A stretch of 64,000 nt of DNA from CBDCRK01 sp965220955. Lineage in GTDB: Bacteria; Desulfobacterota; Binatia; Bin18; CBDCRK01. The notes below the pieces were generated by a model. It ran no database searches, was not told where the DNA came from, and saw only the letters and a list, made by a program, of their open reading frames with translations. The DNA is taken from assembly GCA_965220955.1 (NCBI GenBank), contig CBDCRK010000013.1:60100-124099 (forward strand). Direction: 5' to 3'. Shown here piece by piece: positions 25,042-33,101 of this stretch (positions are counted from its first letter, which is position 1; each line of letters starts with the position of its first letter). Made by a program: the position numbers and the translations under genes.

Positions 25042-26226
25042 ATGGATTTTCACTTCACCGCGGAAGAGAAGGCGTTTCGTCAGGAGCTGCGGCAATGGCT
25101 TGAGGAAAATGGACCTCAGGACTACGACCCGGAGCGCTTTGAGGTCTACGACGCTGGCGTGCGCTTTGAATTTCAGCGTACCTGGCAGAAAAAAGCCTAT
25201 GCCGGGGGATGGGTAGGCATCCACTGGCCTAAGGAGTATGGCGGCCGCGGAGCAAGCCTGATGGAGATGTTTCTCTTCAATCAAGAGATGGGGCGTGCTC
25301 GAGCTCCACGCTTTGCCAACACTTTGGGGCTCATGATGGCCGGTCCTACAATCTACCACTGGGGAACAGAGGAACAGAAAAAGCGCTACCTACCCAAGAT
25401 CCTCTCCGCCGAAGAGATCTGGTGTGAAGGACTCTCAGAGCCAGGAGCTGGTTCTGATCTGGCTTCCCTTCAGACCCGAGCAGAAGAAGAGGGAGACTAC
25501 TTTATAGTCAACGGGCAAAAGGTATGGACTAGCAACGCCCACCGGTCAGATTGGGTTCAGCTCTTTGTCCGGACTGATCCCCAAGCGCCCAAACATAAAG
25601 GAATTAGTTGTCTTCTTGTGGACATAAAAACCCCAGGGGTCACCGTACGGCCGCTGGTACAGATCACCGGCGACGCAGAATTCAACGAGGTGTTTTTCGA
25701 GGACGTACGCGTTCCCAAAACCAACCTCCTGGGACCCATGAACGAGGGCTGGAAGGTCCTGGTTACTACCCTCATGCATGAGCGAGCGGGGATTGGTACC
25801 GAGTTGCCGGTCCATCGCCAACTCCCAGAGCTTATTAACCTGGCGCAAAAAGTTCCAATCAATGGCCGTCCGGCCAGTCAAGATCCGGCAGTGCGGCAAA
25901 AGCTTGCTCAGTTTGCCATTGAGTGTGAGGCCATCAGGTATAATATGTTCCGCAGCCTGAGCAAACGGTTGCAGGGTACTCCACCTGGACCCGAAGGCTC
26001 GATCAACAAGCTCGCTGGCAGCGATCTTAACCTGCGCATGGCTGTCTTTGCTACTGAGCTACTCGGCCCTTATGCACAGCTGGTACACGGTTCACCCTTG
26101 GCTACAGACCGTGGCAGGTGGGCGCGGGCGGTGCTGGGAGCCAGGCTCCTCACTATTGGTGGTGGCACCTCAGAAATCCAGCGAGGCATTCTCGGCGACC
26201 GTGTCCTAGGGCTTCCTAAGGGATAA
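25042..26226 (+). CDS. Acyl-CoA dehydrogenase family flavoprotein
   Basis: A 394-residue protein with the ACAD fold. N-terminal FTAEEKAFRQELRQWLEEN, the FAD-binding GLSEPGAGSDLASLQTRAEE, VNGQKVWTSNAHRSDWVQLF, VRVPKTNLLG and the C-terminal LTIGGGTSEIQRGILGDRVL are visible. It should introduce a double bond into an acyl-CoA and pass electrons to ETF. The catalytic Glu of medium-chain enzymes (xYEGT) is replaced here by GGGT. This occurs in several bacterial subfamilies whose base lies elsewhere, so the chain or branch specificity is open. The ribosome site is CGGAGGAA. An MFE-type SDR follows 35 bases later, an arrangement for consecutive beta-oxidation steps. Confidence 0.93.
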   Translation: MDFHFTAEEKAFRQELRQWLEENGPQDYDPERFEVYDAGVRFEFQRTWQKKAYAGGWVGIHWPKEYGGRGASLMEMFLFNQEMGRARAPRFANTLGLMMAGPTIYHWGTEEQKKRYLPKILSAEEIWCEGLSEPGAGSDLASLQTRAEEEGDYFIVNGQKVWTSNAHRSDWVQLFVRTDPQAPKHKGISCLLVDIKTPGVTVRPLVQITGDAEFNEVFFEDVRVPKTNLLGPMNEGWKVLVTTLMHERAGIGTELPVHRQLPELINLAQKVPINGRPASQDPAVRQKLAQFAIECEAIRYNMFRSLSKRLQGTPPGPEGSINKLAGSDLNLRMAVFATELLGPYAQLVHGSPLATDRGRWARAVLGARLLTIGGGTSEIQRGILGDRVLGLPKG

Positions 26227-26261
26227 TCATAAAACACAATCTAACAAAGGAGGAAATCATC

Positions 26262-27158
26262 ATGGGTAAACTCGACGGTAAGGTAGCAGTAGTCACCGGC
26301 TCGGGCAGAGGCATCGGGCGCGGCATTGTCCAGCTAATGGGCAAAGAGGGAGCCAAAGTAGTTGTCAACGACCTGGGCGCGACGGTTGACGGCAGCGGTT
26401 CCGACCAAACCCCGGCTCAGCAGGTAGCAGAGGAAATCAAGGGCGCTGGGGGCCAAGCTATAGCGAACCACGACAACATTGCCACGGTGAAAGGTGGAGA
26501 GAGCCTGATCCAGAGCGCGATCGACTCGTTCGGTAAAATTGACATTCTGGTCAACTGTGCCGGTATCCTGCGCGACCGCATGATTTTCAATATGACCGAG
26601 GAGGAGTGGGACGCGGTCATTGCCGTGCATCTCAAGGGGCATTTCTGCACCATTCGACCAGCCTCGGCAGCAATGCGCCAGCAGCGTAGCGGTCGCATTA
26701 TCAACTTCTCTTCCGGCTCAGCGCTGGGCGCGCCTGGCCAGCCCAATTACGCTGCGGCTAAAGCCGGGATCTTAGGGCTCACCTTTAGCTGCGCCAACGC
26801 CCTGGCGAAGTACAATATCACCACCAACGCTATTATGCCTGGTGCGGCCACCCGTATGACTGATACTATCCCGGCCAACTTTGCCCAGCAGATGGGACTG
26901 ACTTCCTCCAGTGAGCAGGCTGAGGGCTCACCAATGGATCCGTCCAACGTGGCCCCGATCATTATCTATCTTGCCAGTGACGATGCCCAGAATGTCAACG
27001 GTCAAGTATTCGGCGCCAGCGGTTATCGCATTGCTCTTTACTCCCACCTACAGCCGGTCAAGACAATCTACAGTCAGGGCACCTGGGATCTTGACCATCT
27101 GTTTAAAGTCTTCAACTCCACCCTGGGATCAGATCTTAAGCCACCCCAGATGGCGTAA
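26262..27158 (+). CDS. SDR resembling the 3-hydroxyacyl-CoA dehydrogenase domain of MFE-2
   Basis: A 298-residue SDR. VVTGSGRGIGRGIVQLM carries the NAD-binding TGxxxGxG, NDLGATVDG is the MFE-2-type insertion after strand 2, VNCAGILRDRMI follows, and the active site is Ser of FSSGSA with YAAAKAG (Tyr-x-x-x-Lys). The NDLG segment and the long C-terminal tail (HLQPVKTIYSQGTWDLDHL) match the (3R)-hydroxyacyl-CoA dehydrogenase unit of peroxisomal multifunctional enzyme 2 and bacterial relatives. It probably oxidises a hydroxyacyl-CoA. It follows the acyl-CoA dehydrogenase in the same operon. The start has AAAGGAGG upstream. Confidence 0.9.
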   Translation: MGKLDGKVAVVTGSGRGIGRGIVQLMGKEGAKVVVNDLGATVDGSGSDQTPAQQVAEEIKGAGGQAIANHDNIATVKGGESLIQSAIDSFGKIDILVNCAGILRDRMIFNMTEEEWDAVIAVHLKGHFCTIRPASAAMRQQRSGRIINFSSGSALGAPGQPNYAAAKAGILGLTFSCANALAKYNITTNAIMPGAATRMTDTIPANFAQQMGLTSSSEQAEGSPMDPSNVAPIIIYLASDDAQNVNGQVFGASGYRIALYSHLQPVKTIYSQGTWDLDHLFKVFNSTLGSDLKPPQMA

Positions 27159-27173
27159 CAGATAGAGCTACCA

Positions 27174-27221
27174 GACAGAGACAGAGACCTTCCCCCCCTT
27201 TTTTCTATCTCTATCTCTGTC
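27174..27221 (+). repeat. Imperfect inverted repeat of GACAGAGA type before the esterase gene
   Basis: GACAGAGACAGAGA at 27174-27187 pairs with TCTCTATCTCTGTC at 27208-27221, with one mismatch in 14 and a 20-base pyrimidine-rich loop containing a run of C and T. It lies 16 bases past the SDR stop and 18 bases before the next start, so it could be an attenuator or processing site. Confidence 0.5.
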
Positions 27222-27238
27222 TTTATGGGGGATAAAGT

Positions 27239-27910
27239 ATGGATTTAATCCACACCATCTATGAGCCCAGTAGTGAGGGGCCCTATCCAACCATCTTGAC
27301 ACTGCACGGCTGGGGAGCCAATGCCTTAGACCTAATGGGGCTGGCGCCCTATATCTGTGGAGGCCGTTTCCTAGTGATCTGTCCACAGGGGCCATTGCAA
27401 TTTGCTATTGGGCCTGGAGTCGCGGGCTATGGCTGGTTCCCCATCACTAGGGGTGGACCGCTTGACCTGCCGACGGTTGTCGCTGCCCGGGAGCAGCTGC
27501 AGAAGTTTCTTGACGCCGCCCTAGCTCGTTACTCAATCGATAAGCAAAAACTCATTGTCCTCGGTTTTAGTCAAGGTGGGGTTATGGCCTATAGTTTGGC
27601 TCTGGGCGAGCCAGAGCGCTTTGCTGCCCTGGTGGCTTTGAGTTCTTGGTTACCGCCACCATTGTTGGATATTTTGCCCGATTCACCAGCCAGCGAGCAA
27701 CTGCCCGTTCTTATCCAGCATGGCTCACAAGATCAGTCGGTCGATGTAGGCCGTGCTCGCCAGTCGGTGGAGACCCTACGTAATGTACGCATTCCGGTCA
27801 CTTATCGTGAATACGAGATGGGGCACGAGATTAATGCCAAGAGTCTTACCGATCTCTCCACTTGGCTGCAAGAAAAGGTACTTTCTCCTATAGTGACGGT
27901 AGATTCATAG
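27239..27910 (+). CDS. Phospholipase/carboxylesterase-family alpha/beta hydrolase
   Basis: A 223-residue protein of the Abhydrolase_2 (carboxylesterase/YpfH) group. ILTLHGWGANALDLM is the oxyanion region, VLGFSQGGVMAYSLAL the nucleophile elbow, HGSQDQSVDV the Asp loop, and YEMGHEINAKSL holds the His. Length and motifs fit cytoplasmic carboxylesterases or lysophospholipase/thioesterase-like enzymes. No clear ribosome site precedes the ATG (GGGGGAT). It may be co-transcribed with the acyl-CoA dehydrogenase and SDR upstream. The substrate is unknown. Confidence 0.87.
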   Translation: MDLIHTIYEPSSEGPYPTILTLHGWGANALDLMGLAPYICGGRFLVICPQGPLQFAIGPGVAGYGWFPITRGGPLDLPTVVAAREQLQKFLDAALARYSIDKQKLIVLGFSQGGVMAYSLALGEPERFAALVALSSWLPPPLLDILPDSPASEQLPVLIQHGSQDQSVDVGRARQSVETLRNVRIPVTYREYEMGHEINAKSLTDLSTWLQEKVLSPIVTVDS

Positions 27911-28040
27911 GATACAACAGCTTAATATCTTGTGGGAAACGGCTTTATTTTCATTCCTACTGCAAAAATTTCTCCTCCCCGGCGGGCTCAGAGGGATAGG
28001 TATGACCTGGTAGCCCATCAAGAAGATTGGCAGGGCTGCT

Positions 28041-28083
28041 TTCACCCCCATCCTAACCTTTCCTCATCAAGGGGGAAGGGATT
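28041..28083. repeat. REP-like element, CATCCTAACC type, copy B
   Basis: TTCACCCCCATCCTAACCTT starts the element, followed by the arm GGGGGAAGGGATT, which pairs imperfectly with AACCTTTCCTC. It shares its head and layout with the copy at 24851-24888. It lies in the 250-base gap between two hydrolase genes, which otherwise holds no gene. Confidence 0.55.
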
Positions 28084-28161
28084 TATTTGCTTGGGGGGAG
28101 AGTCAGAGAGAGGTGAAGTGCTGCAGGGAAGGATACATCATAAACATAAGAGGTAAAGATT

Positions 28162-29037
28162 ATGGCAGAGTTTCGCACTGGCAGCCTGAAAGCTAATGGA
28201 ATCACCTTTCATTTTTTGGAGATGGGGGAAGGCCCGCTGGCCCTGTGTTTGCACGGATTTCCCGACAATGCCCATACTTACCGCTACCTGCTGCCAGCCT
28301 TGGCGCGGGCAGGCTTTCGCGGGGTAGCCCCGTTTATGCGGGGCTATGCGCCCACGGAAGCACCCCAAGACGGGCGCTACCAATCCGTGCTTCTGGCTCA
28401 GGATGCCGCAGCACTCATCACGGCGCTCGGAGCCCAAAAGGCCTGTGTGGTGGGACACGACTGGGGCGCCCTAGCTACCTATGGAGCGGCAGCTCTGGCC
28501 CCTGAACAAGTGGACAAAATTGTGACTATTGCTGCCGCTCACCCTGGCGCCTTGTTCGGCGCTCTAGCGACAAATTATGACATGATCAAGGGTGGCTGGC
28601 ATGGCTACTTCTTCCAGATGCCTTTTGCTGAGCAGGCAGTAGCAGCCAACGATTATGAGTTTCTCGAACGCTGGTGGCGAGATGCTTCCCCAGAGTATGA
28701 CCTGCCTAAAGAGGTCATCGAAAGTGTCAAAGCAACCTTCCGCCAGCCCGGGGTGGTGACCGCGGCCCTCAACTACTACCGTCACACTTTAAATCCTGCC
28801 AACCGTGATCCGGCGCTGCAGGCGCTGCAAGAACGCATGGGCACCTCACCCACGCCAGTCCCTACGCTTGCCTTACATGGGACCAAAGATCGTCCAGGCC
28901 GACTGGAGGTGTTTAACGCCATGGATCATCTTTTCTCCATAGGGGTAGAGAAAGTTATTCTCCCCGGCACCGGCCACTTTCTACATTTGGAAAGGCCTGA
29001 GGAAGTCAACCGGCGGATTGTGGAGTTTCTGAAGTAG
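28162..29037 (+). CDS. Alpha/beta hydrolase of the epoxide hydrolase/haloalkane dehalogenase group
   Basis: A 291-residue protein with LCLHGFPDNAHTYRYLLPAL (HGxP oxyanion motif), the nucleophile elbow VVGHDWGALATYG with Asp as nucleophile, and a late PGTGHFLHLERPEEV carrying the catalytic His. An Asp nucleophile in GHDWG is that of soluble epoxide hydrolases and dehalogenases. A cap region (residues about 130-210) contains Tyr/Trp residues but no certain epoxide-polarising pair. The start at 28162 follows AAGAGGTAAA. Function beyond hydrolase is not assignable. Confidence 0.88.
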   Translation: MAEFRTGSLKANGITFHFLEMGEGPLALCLHGFPDNAHTYRYLLPALARAGFRGVAPFMRGYAPTEAPQDGRYQSVLLAQDAAALITALGAQKACVVGHDWGALATYGAAALAPEQVDKIVTIAAAHPGALFGALATNYDMIKGGWHGYFFQMPFAEQAVAANDYEFLERWWRDASPEYDLPKEVIESVKATFRQPGVVTAALNYYRHTLNPANRDPALQALQERMGTSPTPVPTLALHGTKDRPGRLEVFNAMDHLFSIGVEKVILPGTGHFLHLERPEEVNRRIVEFLK

Positions 29038-29530
29038 GATTATCAAGGTTTGAAGATCGAGCCTTAAAACTGTATGAGAACCAGTAGAGCTCACTTGATC
29101 TCGATCTGTGAAAGAGACTGAATTCTTCCTTCAACTGGGGTCTGCGGATCGTATCCGAGAATACCATGAAAGGTTTCTTAAGGGGATACGAGCATGAAGG
29201 AAGCCAAACTGGTGGAAAAAATCTAGAGTTAAGTTTTGAGTTTATCTGTTACCTATTGGCTCATCCTAATACACCTTACAATAGAGCACACCCATTAAGA
29301 GATCTTAGAGTTGTTCTTTCTGGGCCGAACTTTCCGAGGGCAGTTCTTGCTGATTGAACAAGAGTGGGGTGCCCTTGGGCGCAATGGTTTGAACGCCGTG
29401 CCTTTGCTCTTGGATGGGCTGCACTTAATGTGGGACGAATAGCGCCCCGGATAACCGACACACAGAGACAGCCATAGTTTACTTTTCTTCTGCTGCATCG
29501 CTTGGTCAGATAGCGATCTCGACTTGAATC
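29038..29530. other. Gene-free stretch at the edge of a decayed toxin-antitoxin island
   Basis: No gene is supported over about 490 bases. Short open frames (for example 29166-29357) lack ribosome sites and family patterns. Codon use is unlike that of the flanking genes and the composition is more AT-rich than in the upstream catabolic genes. It may contain remains too decayed to name. Confidence 0.4.
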
Positions 29531-29826
29531 TTATTCACGGTGACTCAGGGAAATGACTTTCTTCCGGCCTTTCGTTGTTCTGTGTAACTCTACCAGCCTT
29601 ATGTTAGCAAGAATGGCAAGATCGTTGTTGATGTTCTTGGGATCCCGTCCCAGCAAGCGGGCCGGCTCATAGGTAGACCTACGGGTTCTTCTCCTTGATG
29701 ACGTAAAGCAACTCAAGCCGCCGAGGGGTAATAACTTTGCGCATGGTAGCTTAGCTTGGTGAAGGTGATGTCATGGATCTTGTGGATAGCCTTCCCTGCA
29801 GCGATTTGCTCCATTTCTTTGCGTAC
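29531..29826 (-). pseudogene. Frameshifted HTH regulator/antitoxin of the HVO_A0114-like family
   Basis: Three frames join into one DNA-binding protein. From 29826 comes MEQIAAGKAIHKIHDITFTK. After one shift, from 29744, comes MRKVITPRRLELLYVIKEKN. After another, EPARLLGRDPKNINNDLAIL with LVELHRTTKGRKKVISL, ending at 29531. The order (regulator of about 95 residues, RRLELL, a winged helix with LGRDPKNVxxDL, a basic wing GRKKV) matches the HVO_A0114-type helix-turn-helix proteins that accompany toxin genes. Two frameshifts mean it is not made intact. Its usual toxin partner is absent. An intact higBA pair starts immediately upstream of it in the opposite direction. Confidence 0.7.
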
Positions 29827-29842
29827 TACGCATTATGTAGTA
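29824..29842. promoter_or_regulatory. Palindrome upstream of higBA, probable autoregulatory operator
   Basis: TACTAC at 29824-29829 and GTAGTA at 29837-29842 form a perfect inverted repeat with a 7-base spacer, ending 10 bases before the GTG of higB. TATAGT at 29841-29846 could serve as a -10 element. Type II antitoxins such as HigA bind palindromes in this place, so autorepression is likely but unproven. Confidence 0.55.
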
Positions 29843-29852
29843 TAGTTAACAA

Positions 29853-30140
29853 GTGATCCGGACTTGGGCCAACGCAGCTAGCCGGCAATTCTTCGAGAAG
29901 GGAAAAGCCTCCAGGTTCCACGGCATGGACAGGGAGGCAGCCCAAGACCTGTTGGCTGCTCTTGAAGCGGCAACCAATCTCAAGGACCTGAGTCCCTTGA
30001 GGAGTGTGGGACTTCATAAACTCAAGGGGAGTCGTAAAGGACAGTGGGCCATGACAATCAATGGCCCGTGGCGAATTTGCTTTTGGTTCAGAAAGGGCGA
30101 TGCGTACGATGTTGAGATCGTTGATTACCACAAGGGGTAA
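29853..30140 (+). CDS. higB: HigB/RelE-family mRNA interferase toxin
   Basis: A 95-residue protein of the RelE/HigB family. It has a GTG start, a Lys/Arg-rich fold, then LHKLKGSRKGQWAMTINGPW and RICFWFRKGDAYDVEIVDYHKG, the strand pattern and final YHKG that mark HigB proteins of the graTA/higBA type. These cleave mRNA on the ribosome. The gene lies five bases before higA (toxin first), the higBA order. A palindrome lies just upstream. No ribosome site is seen before the GTG. It is intact while both flanking genes are broken. Confidence 0.9.
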   Translation: MIRTWANAASRQFFEKGKASRFHGMDREAAQDLLAALEAATNLKDLSPLRSVGLHKLKGSRKGQWAMTINGPWRICFWFRKGDAYDVEIVDYHKG

Positions 30141-30145
30141 AGAGT

Positions 30146-30424
30146 ATGATGCCTACTCATCCTGGTCGTATTCTCAAGCGTGAGCTGGCAGCCCGGGGGT
30201 TGTCAGCCAATAAGTTAGCGCTGGCCTTACGTGTCCCCTCCGGACGCATTACTGCGATTCTAAACGAGAAGCGGGCCATCACACCAGAGACCGCGCTACG
30301 GCTCAGCCGGTTTTTCGGCAATAGTGCACAGTTCTGGATGAACCTCCAGGCACAATACGATTTGCTAATCACCGAGCGCGAACTAGGTGACCGCATCAAT
30401 GCGGAGGTTGAACGCGCTGCCTGA
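30146..30424 (+). CDS. higA: HigA-family antitoxin, XRE-type helix-turn-helix
   Basis: A 92-residue antitoxin. THPGRILKRELAARGLSANK begins a HigA-type helix-turn-helix, followed by VPSGRITAILNEKRAITPET (recognition helix) and ALRLSRFFGNSAQFWMNLQA, then a short C-terminal tail. HigA neutralises HigB and represses the operon. It starts five bases after higB with GGGGTAAAG upstream. Its end is 21 bases from the broken end of the AAA ATPase pseudogene, so the pair may have replaced the missing part of that gene. Confidence 0.93.
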   Translation: MMPTHPGRILKRELAARGLSANKLALALRVPSGRITAILNEKRAITPETALRLSRFFGNSAQFWMNLQAQYDLLITERELGDRINAEVERAA

Positions 30425-30444
30425 GGGTTAAGCTACCGGTGTTA

Positions 30445-31364
30445 TCAGGGCCCGCCAGAGATATAGTGGATTGGGCGACCCACCCCATTCTCGAAGTAAC
30501 GGCCAAAACGCTCGGGTGGAAGAGGGCCCTCGATAGGCCTCTCAAAAGCCCTGATCAGAGCATTATCGTGAACAATGACCTTGGGGCTGCTTTTCTGACT
30601 ACGAAACATGGACGAAGTGTATTTCTCGACAGCGCTTAAAATAAATGCTTATGAAAGAAGGTGCAAATAATTTTGTATGGTGGGGACACTACCTTGTCCT
30701 TGCAGGGTACCCTGTAGTTTCTGGAGGCTTATCATCTGTGCAGGCAGGGCTACGGCAGCACTAAAAATCTGTCTCAGGAGTGCCGGAGAATCTACAGGGT
30801 GGAGCTGCAACAGATCTCTGCCAAGCGCGGGCTCAACAATAGAGTCCCTCACATATGTCCCCGAGCGTGATATATCGTTTAAGAATTGTACCGCACCGGG
30901 GTAACACCCATACTCTATGTAGTTGGTTAACGATAATCCAAAAATCTCCCTTGCCTCATAATAATTCCAGTGTTCCGCTCGAATTAATTCAAAACGACCA
31001 GCCAATGTCTCATTAAGCCCTTTCTCTACTAAAAGGGCTGAGGGTCCTGTGACGACCACTTTTATATTTGCACTGCGGACCCAGAGCTGCTTTACCACAT
31101 CAGCCCAGTCGGTGACCTTTTGAATTTCGTCGATTGCGAGCAGGCGATCCGCTGATTGTTCTGCTTCTCCCCACCACTCAGCAATAACCTCTGGTTTCAT
31201 TGGCACGGGGTAATCCGCGGACTTATAAATTCCCCTCCCATGCAAAGCCGCTTGGAGCGCCGTTGTCTTTCCCACTTGACGCGGCCCAACAACGACTTGA
31301 ATCAGGAGGTGATCCTCGCCAATTGAGTCCGGATGAGATCGACCAGTGCTCGATTTTTCTTCAC
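30445..31364 (-). pseudogene. AAA ATPase with DUF4143 domain, broken at both ends and internally
   Basis: On the minus strand a GTG at 31364 opens KKNRALVDLIRTQLARI. A frameshift near 31305 then leads into DHLLIQVVVGPRQVGKTT (Walker A) and the 208-residue frame with RLLAIDEIQKVTDWADVV (Walker B) and VVVTGPSALLVEKGLNETLA. The frame ends NYLHLLS with TAA at 30649. The same frame continues after it as AFILSAVEKYTSSMFRSQKS, then SPKVIVHDNALIRAFERP and GRYFENGVG, the DUF4143 pattern. It stops at 30445, where the C-terminal third is missing. These ATPases are widespread in accessory regions. One frameshift, one nonsense change and a deletion make it a pseudogene. Confidence 0.8.
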
Positions 31365-31423
31365 AATATCAATTGGAAAGAGCAAGGTGAGCAATACCCA
31401 CCTTGCTCAAAAGGATCTTCACA

Positions 31424-32872
31424 CTATGCCGCCTTCTTGACCCCCGCTACTTTCTGGTGCCACTGACGGTTATGGTCACGGATGCGTTTGTTAATAAATC
31501 CGGAGATATTCTTGGTGTCGTAGTAGCGCTCATCCACGTGGCCGACCTCGATCATGAAATAGGGGTTCTGAAAGTCGCTAAAGTAAACCGGGTATCGTCC
31601 CCATTTGTCAAAGCAGTAGCGGACTACTGCCTTGGCCGCGTCTACACACCAGTCAGCAATACGTGATTTGGGATGCTTGCGCAGGGCTTCAAGTACCTCG
31701 GGCTTGTATGGCCCTTTGTCAATGGGAAGGAACTCGGTGCCCTCAGAAAAGAAATGGCCCTGCTTATACTTGTCGTGGAAGATCTCCTCAACTACTGTCT
31801 CTGGGTCCTTGTTCCACGGCGCCGGTAATCCTTTACCCTCTAGCACACCGGGAATACCCACATAGTTGTTGCCCCCATTAATGGTAGAATAGGTAAAGTC
31901 CAGTCCCTTAGTATGGGTGAACTCTTCTTCCTTAAACCCAACCGCTCGGGCCACCGCATCAAAGCCGCCAAAGATCAGGTCCATATTAGTAGAGTGGTTC
32001 CAGCTTCCCAGACCTAGGGCCTCGGCAGCTAAGCGAATGTTTTGTACGCTCATGGCCGGTGGATTAGCTTCGGTCAGGGTAAAGAAGGTCTCATACTGGC
32101 GGATGGTAAAGGGCATGTTGAGGGCATACTGAGGATCATTGACCCATTTCTCCATGCCTGCAGGCTTCATAGTCTCTTCATCAACAATATACCAGCCAAG
32201 GAACTCAAACCCGGCAAAGAAGTAGTTAATGAGCTCGTGCGCTGTGCCATAGACCGGGAAGAACACGGTCGAGCCTGGCTTGTTGGAGTTGACCTGATAA
32301 ATGCCCAACGGCCGACCCGGCATCACCGTCCAATCGATATCCGGCCGTTTATCCGAGAGTTTAATGGTGCCCTGGCGGAACCACTTAAGCACTTTGTCGT
32401 AGTCTTCCTCGGTTTCGATTTCCACCGGACGCTCACGGTTGTAAGTTGGCTTATAGAGAAAGGTACCGTTGTCGTTAGCAAAGATAATGTTCACGGCGGC
32501 ATCGTTGCACGGACCGGGAACCGTTCGTCCAGCCATGCACACCATGGTCGAGAGGTTTTCGTTAACGCCAATGTCGCCGCCAACAATGCCGTTTGGACCG
32601 CAGGCAGCCCACAGAAGCAGCGCGGTTTCCAACTCAGAGAGGGGCTCGACCTCGGCCACATCCTTGCCTTCCCAGGTAAGCGGGGTGGTACCGGGCTCAA
32701 ACCACGGACCTTTCATCTCAATGGTGCGGCCGGTGCCGCCGTGGACCTCAGGCTGTGAGATATCTTTAGAAAAGCCCTTGAAGACCCGGTGCGTGCGCTG
32801 CGCGGCCAGAGCTTGAAAGACAGTGGGCGTGCTTTCAAAGGCCTGCTTGAGTAGTTCTTTTTCTTCACTCAT
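31424..32872 (-). CDS. Large uncharacterised protein, possibly nitroreductase-fold
   Basis: A 482-residue protein from the ATG at 32872, preceded by AGGAGG. I do not recognise a named family with confidence. Near the start, LAAQRTHRVFKGFSKDI resembles the first helix of nitroreductases (RRSxRxF). ELETALLLWAACGPNGIVGG follows at the spacing of their second helix. The middle holds NQYVNS-like IYQVNSNKPGSTVFFPVYG and VFRQGTIKL. The end has RYCFDKWGRYPVYFSDFQ and VGHVDERYYDTKNIS, similar to the tail of long flavin-dependent reductases in actinobacteria and proteobacteria. It has no signal peptide or membrane segment. It is isolated, facing the UDG gene after a gap. Confidence 0.6.
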   Translation of the reverse strand: MSEEKELLKQAFESTPTVFQALAAQRTHRVFKGFSKDISQPEVHGGTGRTIEMKGPWFEPGTTPLTWEGKDVAEVEPLSELETALLLWAACGPNGIVGGDIGVNENLSTMVCMAGRTVPGPCNDAAVNIIFANDNGTFLYKPTYNRERPVEIETEEDYDKVLKWFRQGTIKLSDKRPDIDWTVMPGRPLGIYQVNSNKPGSTVFFPVYGTAHELINYFFAGFEFLGWYIVDEETMKPAGMEKWVNDPQYALNMPFTIRQYETFFTLTEANPPAMSVQNIRLAAEALGLGSWNHSTNMDLIFGGFDAVARAVGFKEEEFTHTKGLDFTYSTINGGNNYVGIPGVLEGKGLPAPWNKDPETVVEEIFHDKYKQGHFFSEGTEFLPIDKGPYKPEVLEALRKHPKSRIADWCVDAAKAVVRYCFDKWGRYPVYFSDFQNPYFMIEVGHVDERYYDTKNISGFINKRIRDHNRQWHQKVAGVKKAA

Positions 32873-33101
32873 GGAAGTCCTCCTATACAAGATAATTATG
32901 GCTTACAATTTTACTCAAAAGAAACCAAACAAGGTTACACGATTGAAGCCTTAAAGAGAAGCTACGTTATTATGACCCAAGCAGAAATGAAAATCGAGCG
33001 GTTAGTTGCCATTAGCAAAAACACCGCCTCTATTGGATGGTATCCGTGATGATGTTGGACTTTATCGACTCGACACCTTCCTCACCGCGCAGAATGACTG
33101 C

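Noticed and set aside
30439..30639. Plus-strand frame of 66 codons after higA
   Set aside because: It is antisense to the DUF4143 continuation of the ATPase remnant and has no ribosome site.
32042..32758. Plus-strand frame of 238 codons
   Set aside because: Antisense to the 482-residue unknown gene, which has the ribosome site and the natural codon pattern.
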